This document shows positions 5,571 to 7,587 of a stretch of 7,587 nucleotides of DNA, in pieces (within the stretch, counting starts at the first letter, position 1; every line of letters begins with the position of its first letter). Source of the DNA: Prevotella sp. UBA5387 (GTDB lineage Bacteria; Bacteroidota; Bacteroidia; Bacteroidales; Bacteroidaceae); assembly GCA_002407775.1 (NCBI GenBank), contig DHOP01000103.1, positions 1 to 7,587 of the forward strand, given 5' to 3'. The notes under the pieces are model-generated. The model saw only the letters and a program-made list of their open reading frames with translations, made no database searches and was not told the DNA's origin. The translations under genes were made by a program, and so were the position numbers.

Positions 5571-6443
5571 TTATCCAAGATATTTGGCAAGTATCTTGAT
5601 ATTGCCGCTCTCTCTAAGTTTAACGATACTCTTTTCTCTAATTTGTCTCACACGTTCCCGAGTCAACCCCAATTGATCTCCTATTTCTTCAAGACACAAC
5701 TCGTTACAGCCAATACCAAAACACTCTTTGATGATAATGGCTTCGCGCTCCTTCAATACACGCTCCAAAACGGCATTGAGTTCTAGTGTCATGCTTTCAT
5801 GGTCCACTTTTTTATCCGTCTTGCCCTCTTCGCCGCTTGTCATTACATCGGCCATAGTGTGATCTTCTCCTTCTTGGAAAGGAGCATCAATGCTTACATG
5901 ATTACCATCGGCCATCATGCTGTGAGTGATCTTGCTCACTTCCAAGTTTACGGAGGCAGCAATTTCTTCTGTACTTGGGCGTCGTTCGTACTGTTGCTCG
6001 AACTTATTGATTTCTTGGTTGATTTTGCTAAGGACACCAACTTGATTCAAAGGTAAGCGAACAATACGGCTTTGCTCAGCTATTGCCTGCAAAATACTTT
6101 GTCTAATCCACCATACCGCATAAGAAATAAACTTGAATCCACGCGTTTCATCAAATTTTTCTGCTGCTTTGATCAATCCTATGTTGCCTTCATTAATAAG
6201 GTCTGTCAGGGAAAGACCTTGGTGTTGATATTGTTTAGCAACAGAAACTACAAACCTCAGGTTTGAGGTGATAAGCTTATCCTTTGCACGTCGACCTTCC
6301 GGACCACCTTTCTTGATGACCTGGGCAAGCGTAATTTCTTCGTCTATGGAAATTAATGGAGTGCGTCCAATCTCTACCAGATACTTGTCTAAAGCTTCGC
6401 TGGAGCGATTGGTTATGCTTTTTTGTATTTTAAGCTGTCTCAT
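5571..6443 (-). CDS. RpoD/SigA-family (primary-type) RNA polymerase sigma factor
   Basis: A 290-aa sigma-70 protein of the Bacteroidetes primary type, which directs RNA polymerase to TTTG/TAnnTTTG promoters like those seen in this window. It lacks region 1.1, as usual in the phylum. Region 1.2 contains SEALDKYLVEIGR (about 15-27). Region 2 holds NLRFVVSVAKQYQHQGLSL, then the LINEGNIGLIKAAEKFD helix and GFKFISYAVWWIRQSI, which recognises and melts the -7 element. Region 3 follows RIVRLPLNQVG. Region 4 ends with LEEIGDQLGLTRERVRQIREK, the -33-binding helix-turn-helix, and a short KYLG terminus. I chose the start at 6443 (MRQLKIQKSITNR) because family members begin MRQLKI; an in-frame ATG six codons upstream would add a non-conserved MHLHFS. 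Whether this is the sole housekeeping sigma or a second group 1/2 paralogue cannot be told here; its CFGIGCNELC segment differs from the FFGIG form I associate with the commonest RpoD, so a paralogue is possible. Confidence 0.93.
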   Translation of the reverse strand: MRQLKIQKSITNRSSEALDKYLVEIGRTPLISIDEEITLAQVIKKGGPEGRRAKDKLITSNLRFVVSVAKQYQHQGLSLTDLINEGNIGLIKAAEKFDETRGFKFISYAVWWIRQSILQAIAEQSRIVRLPLNQVGVLSKINQEINKFEQQYERRPSTEEIAASVNLEVSKITHSMMADGNHVSIDAPFQEGEDHTMADVMTSGEEGKTDKKVDHESMTLELNAVLERVLKEREAIIIKECFGIGCNELCLEEIGDQLGLTRERVRQIREKSIVKLRESGNIKILAKYLG

Positions 6444-6498
6444 ACTAAAGTGTAAATGCAATAAGACTTTTGAACATCTTTTTTCTCAAAAATCTTTA

Positions 6499-6527
6499 TA
6501 AAGGTACTAAAAAAGATACAAATTCAA
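6499..6527 (-). promoter_or_regulatory. Possible promoter of the RpoD-like gene
   Basis: On the minus strand TACCTTTA (6506-6499) differs from the -7 element TAnnTTTG in the last base only, and TTG lies 18 bases upstream. Spacing is a little short and the match is imperfect. A leader of about 50 nt would result. Confidence 0.4.
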
Positions 6528-6647
6528 TATAAACTACGCATATTATTATGGAATAATAACTTTTCTTGCCTTAAATTAATCGACAGATTAACAGGTAAGT
6601 AGACCTATTTATCAACATTCAATACATGGAAATTAACAACCCTTTTC

Positions 6648-6678
6648 TTGCATATTTAAAGCTAATTCTTTATGTTTG
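6648..6678 (+). promoter_or_regulatory. Promoter of the GNAT / carbonic anhydrase pair
   Basis: TTG at 6648-6650 is followed after 20 bases by TATGTTTG at 6671-6678, an exact TAnnTTTG match. Transcription would start near 6685. This places the in-frame ATG at 6626 upstream of the transcript and supports the ATG at 6704 as the true start. Confidence 0.75.
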
Positions 6679-6703
6679 CATATCAATTAAAAAGATAGAC
6701 AAG

Positions 6704-7003
6704 ATGGAAATTGTAATTAGACCAGAAGAAGGTAAAGTTCTTGCAATAGACGAGATGAAAGAGGTCGGACTGATGGAGTTTGAAATCAGTGATGATGTCA
6801 TGACCATTATGCATACTCGAGCCTTCAAGGAGGGTAAGGGAATAGGCCATGCCTTGGTTGTTAAAGCCATAGACTATGCAAAACAGAATAGTCTATTGAT
6901 ACGCCCAGTGTGCACTTACGCTTTCGCAGTGATGTCAAAAAATCCAGAATACAGTAAGCTTATGGTCGAAGGTTCGGGTGAATGTCTCACTTGTGGAATC
7001 TGA
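6704..7003 (+). CDS. Small GNAT-family N-acetyltransferase (NATD1/YjdJ-like)
   Basis: A 99-aa minimal GCN5-related acetyltransferase, which transfers an acetyl group from acetyl-CoA to an unknown acceptor. EGKGIGHALV (43-52) is the acetyl-CoA phosphate-binding loop and the start of the following helix. It is preceded by a beta strand ending in MTIMHTRAF (33-41) and followed by AIDYAKQNSLLIRPVCTYAFAVMSKNPEY, which matches the compact NATD1/YjdJ group that keeps a Cys and a Tyr here and ends near a 'PEY' motif. The last dozen residues after PEYSKLM appear unconserved. The start at 6704 is preferred over the ATG at 6626 because the promoter at 6648-6678 lies between them and the extra 26 residues do not resemble the family. 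The carbonic anhydrase-like gene starts 10 nt downstream, so the two are probably one transcript. Substrate not known. Confidence 0.88.
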   Translation: MEIVIRPEEGKVLAIDEMKEVGLMEFEISDDVMTIMHTRAFKEGKGIGHALVVKAIDYAKQNSLLIRPVCTYAFAVMSKNPEYSKLMVEGSGECLTCGI

Positions 7004-7013
7004 TTGGCTTGCC

Positions 7014-7514
7014 ATGGCATTGATTAAAACGGTCAATGGGGTGACTCCAAATTGGGGCGAAAACTGTTATTTTTCAGAAACTGCTGCTATAATCGGTGCT
7101 GTGAATATGGGTGACGACTGTAGCATATGGTTTAATGCAGTGCTTCGTGCCGATGTGGATACCATCACATTAGGCAATCGTGTAAACGTACAAGATGGGG
7201 GTTGTATTCATGAAACAAATGGCATCCCTGTCATCATTGGGGATGATGTAACGATTGGTCATAACGTCACGGTACATGGGGCGATAGTTCATCATGGGGC
7301 ATTGATAGGAATGGGTTCTACCTTGCTTGACCACTCAGAAGTGGGCGAGGGGGCTATAGTCGCTGCAGGTGCCTTGGTGCTTCAGGGTACGAAAATTCCT
7401 GCTTATGAGATTTGGGCAGGCGTCCCAGCGAAGTTTGTTAAGAAAGCTGCTGCTGGTCAGGCAGAGACTAATGCTCGCCATTACCTTGATATGAAGGAGT
7501 GGTATACTGAATGA
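7014..7514 (+). CDS. Gamma-class carbonic anhydrase family protein (YrdA/PaaY-like)
   Basis: A 166-aa left-handed beta-helix protein made of hexapeptide repeats, expected to form a trimer with metal sites between subunits. The turns are seen as AAIIGAV, DDCSIWFNAVLRAD, NRVNVQDGGCIHE, DDVTIGHNVTVHG and GALIGMG, followed by EGAIVAAGALV. His66, His83 and His88 match the three zinc (or iron) ligands of the gamma carbonic anhydrases, and the five-residue spacing between the last two is the same as in archaeal Cam. Arg45 and Asp47 in FNAVLRAD and Gln60 and Asp61 in NVQD are also typical. The acidic loop with the proton-shuttle Glu of Cam is missing, as in most bacterial homologues, so activity on CO2 is uncertain. 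I chose the ATG at 7014 (MALIKTVNG); a GTG at 6978 would overlap the acetyltransferase gene by 26 nt and add a non-family leader. Confidence 0.93.
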   Translation: MALIKTVNGVTPNWGENCYFSETAAIIGAVNMGDDCSIWFNAVLRADVDTITLGNRVNVQDGGCIHETNGIPVIIGDDVTIGHNVTVHGAIVHHGALIGMGSTLLDHSEVGEGAIVAAGALVLQGTKIPAYEIWAGVPAKFVKKAAAGQAETNARHYLDMKEWYTE

Positions 7515-7559
7515 ATGTGATGAAATAAATAATCATAAACGAAAGAAATCGGGTAGGGA

Positions 7560-7587
7560 ATGAAAACCAATTGGTGGTTTAATTCTC
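7560..7587 (+). CDS. Possible start of another gene, cut by the window end
   Basis: An ATG at 7560 preceded by GGGTAGGGA (7551-7559, purine-rich but very close to the ATG) opens a frame reading MKTNWWFNS to the end of the window. It lies 45 nt after the carbonic anhydrase-like gene and on the same strand, so it could belong to the same operon. Nine codons are too few to identify a product. Confidence 0.35.

Noticed and set aside
5131..6501. Several plus-strand open frames opposite the ABC ATPase and sigma genes
   Set aside because: They are complements of conserved coding sequence with well-supported motifs on the minus strand and have no promoter or family resemblance.
6978..7013. GTG start at 6978 for the carbonic anhydrase-like gene
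   Set aside because: It would overlap the acetyltransferase gene and add 12 residues not seen in the family; MALIKTVNG at 7014 matches the usual N-terminus.
1..7587. CRISPR array, attachment site or phage genes
   Set aside because: No spaced direct repeats, integrase or phage structural genes were seen, and no duplicated tRNA 3' end is visible beside tRNA-Pro within the window.

Overview
The window looks like a chromosomal segment of a Bacteroidota bacterium, most likely order Bacteroidales and possibly Prevotella-like. Three things support this. The primary-type sigma factor is short (about 290 aa) and has no region 1.1. Upstream sequences match the Bacteroidetes promoter form TTTG / about 19-20 nt / TAnnTTTG rather than TTGACA/TATAAT. 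Leaders are AT-rich and mostly lack Shine-Dalgarno sequences. Genus assignment is inference; no 16S gene is present.

Layout. Positions 1 to about 840 hold the 3' part of a GC-rich IS30-family insertion sequence. Its transposase is cut by the window edge and broken by at least one single-base frameshift, although the D-D-E catalytic residues remain. From 941 to 4362 a plus-strand cluster carries five genes: a tiny exported protein resembling a free-standing type IX secretion C-terminal domain, a YcbB/LdtD-type L,D-transpeptidase lipoprotein, an ECF sigma factor, a single-pass membrane protein of anti-sigma type, and a small exported helical protein. The cluster ends at a strong bidirectional hairpin terminator (4466-4503) shared with a convergent tRNA-Pro(TGG) gene on the minus strand (4511-4584). 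That tRNA has a near-perfect Bacteroidetes promoter and an 18-bp perfect palindrome in its leader.

From 4767 to 6443, on the minus strand, come an ABC transporter ATPase without a neighbouring permease and, upstream of it, an RpoD/SigA-family sigma factor. From 6704 on the plus strand, a small GNAT acetyltransferase and a gamma-class carbonic anhydrase-like protein form a tight pair driven by a visible promoter. The first codons of another gene may lie at the right edge.

Most interesting is the 941-4362 cluster. A cell-wall cross-linking enzyme sits directly before an ECF sigma factor, a membrane protein shaped like an anti-sigma factor, and an exported helical protein in the place a periplasmic sensor would occupy. 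I infer an envelope-stress circuit that may control 3-3 peptidoglycan cross-linking; the sequence shows the arrangement, not the regulation. The GNAT/carbonic anhydrase pair, the tRNA and the primary-type sigma look like ordinary housekeeping genes.
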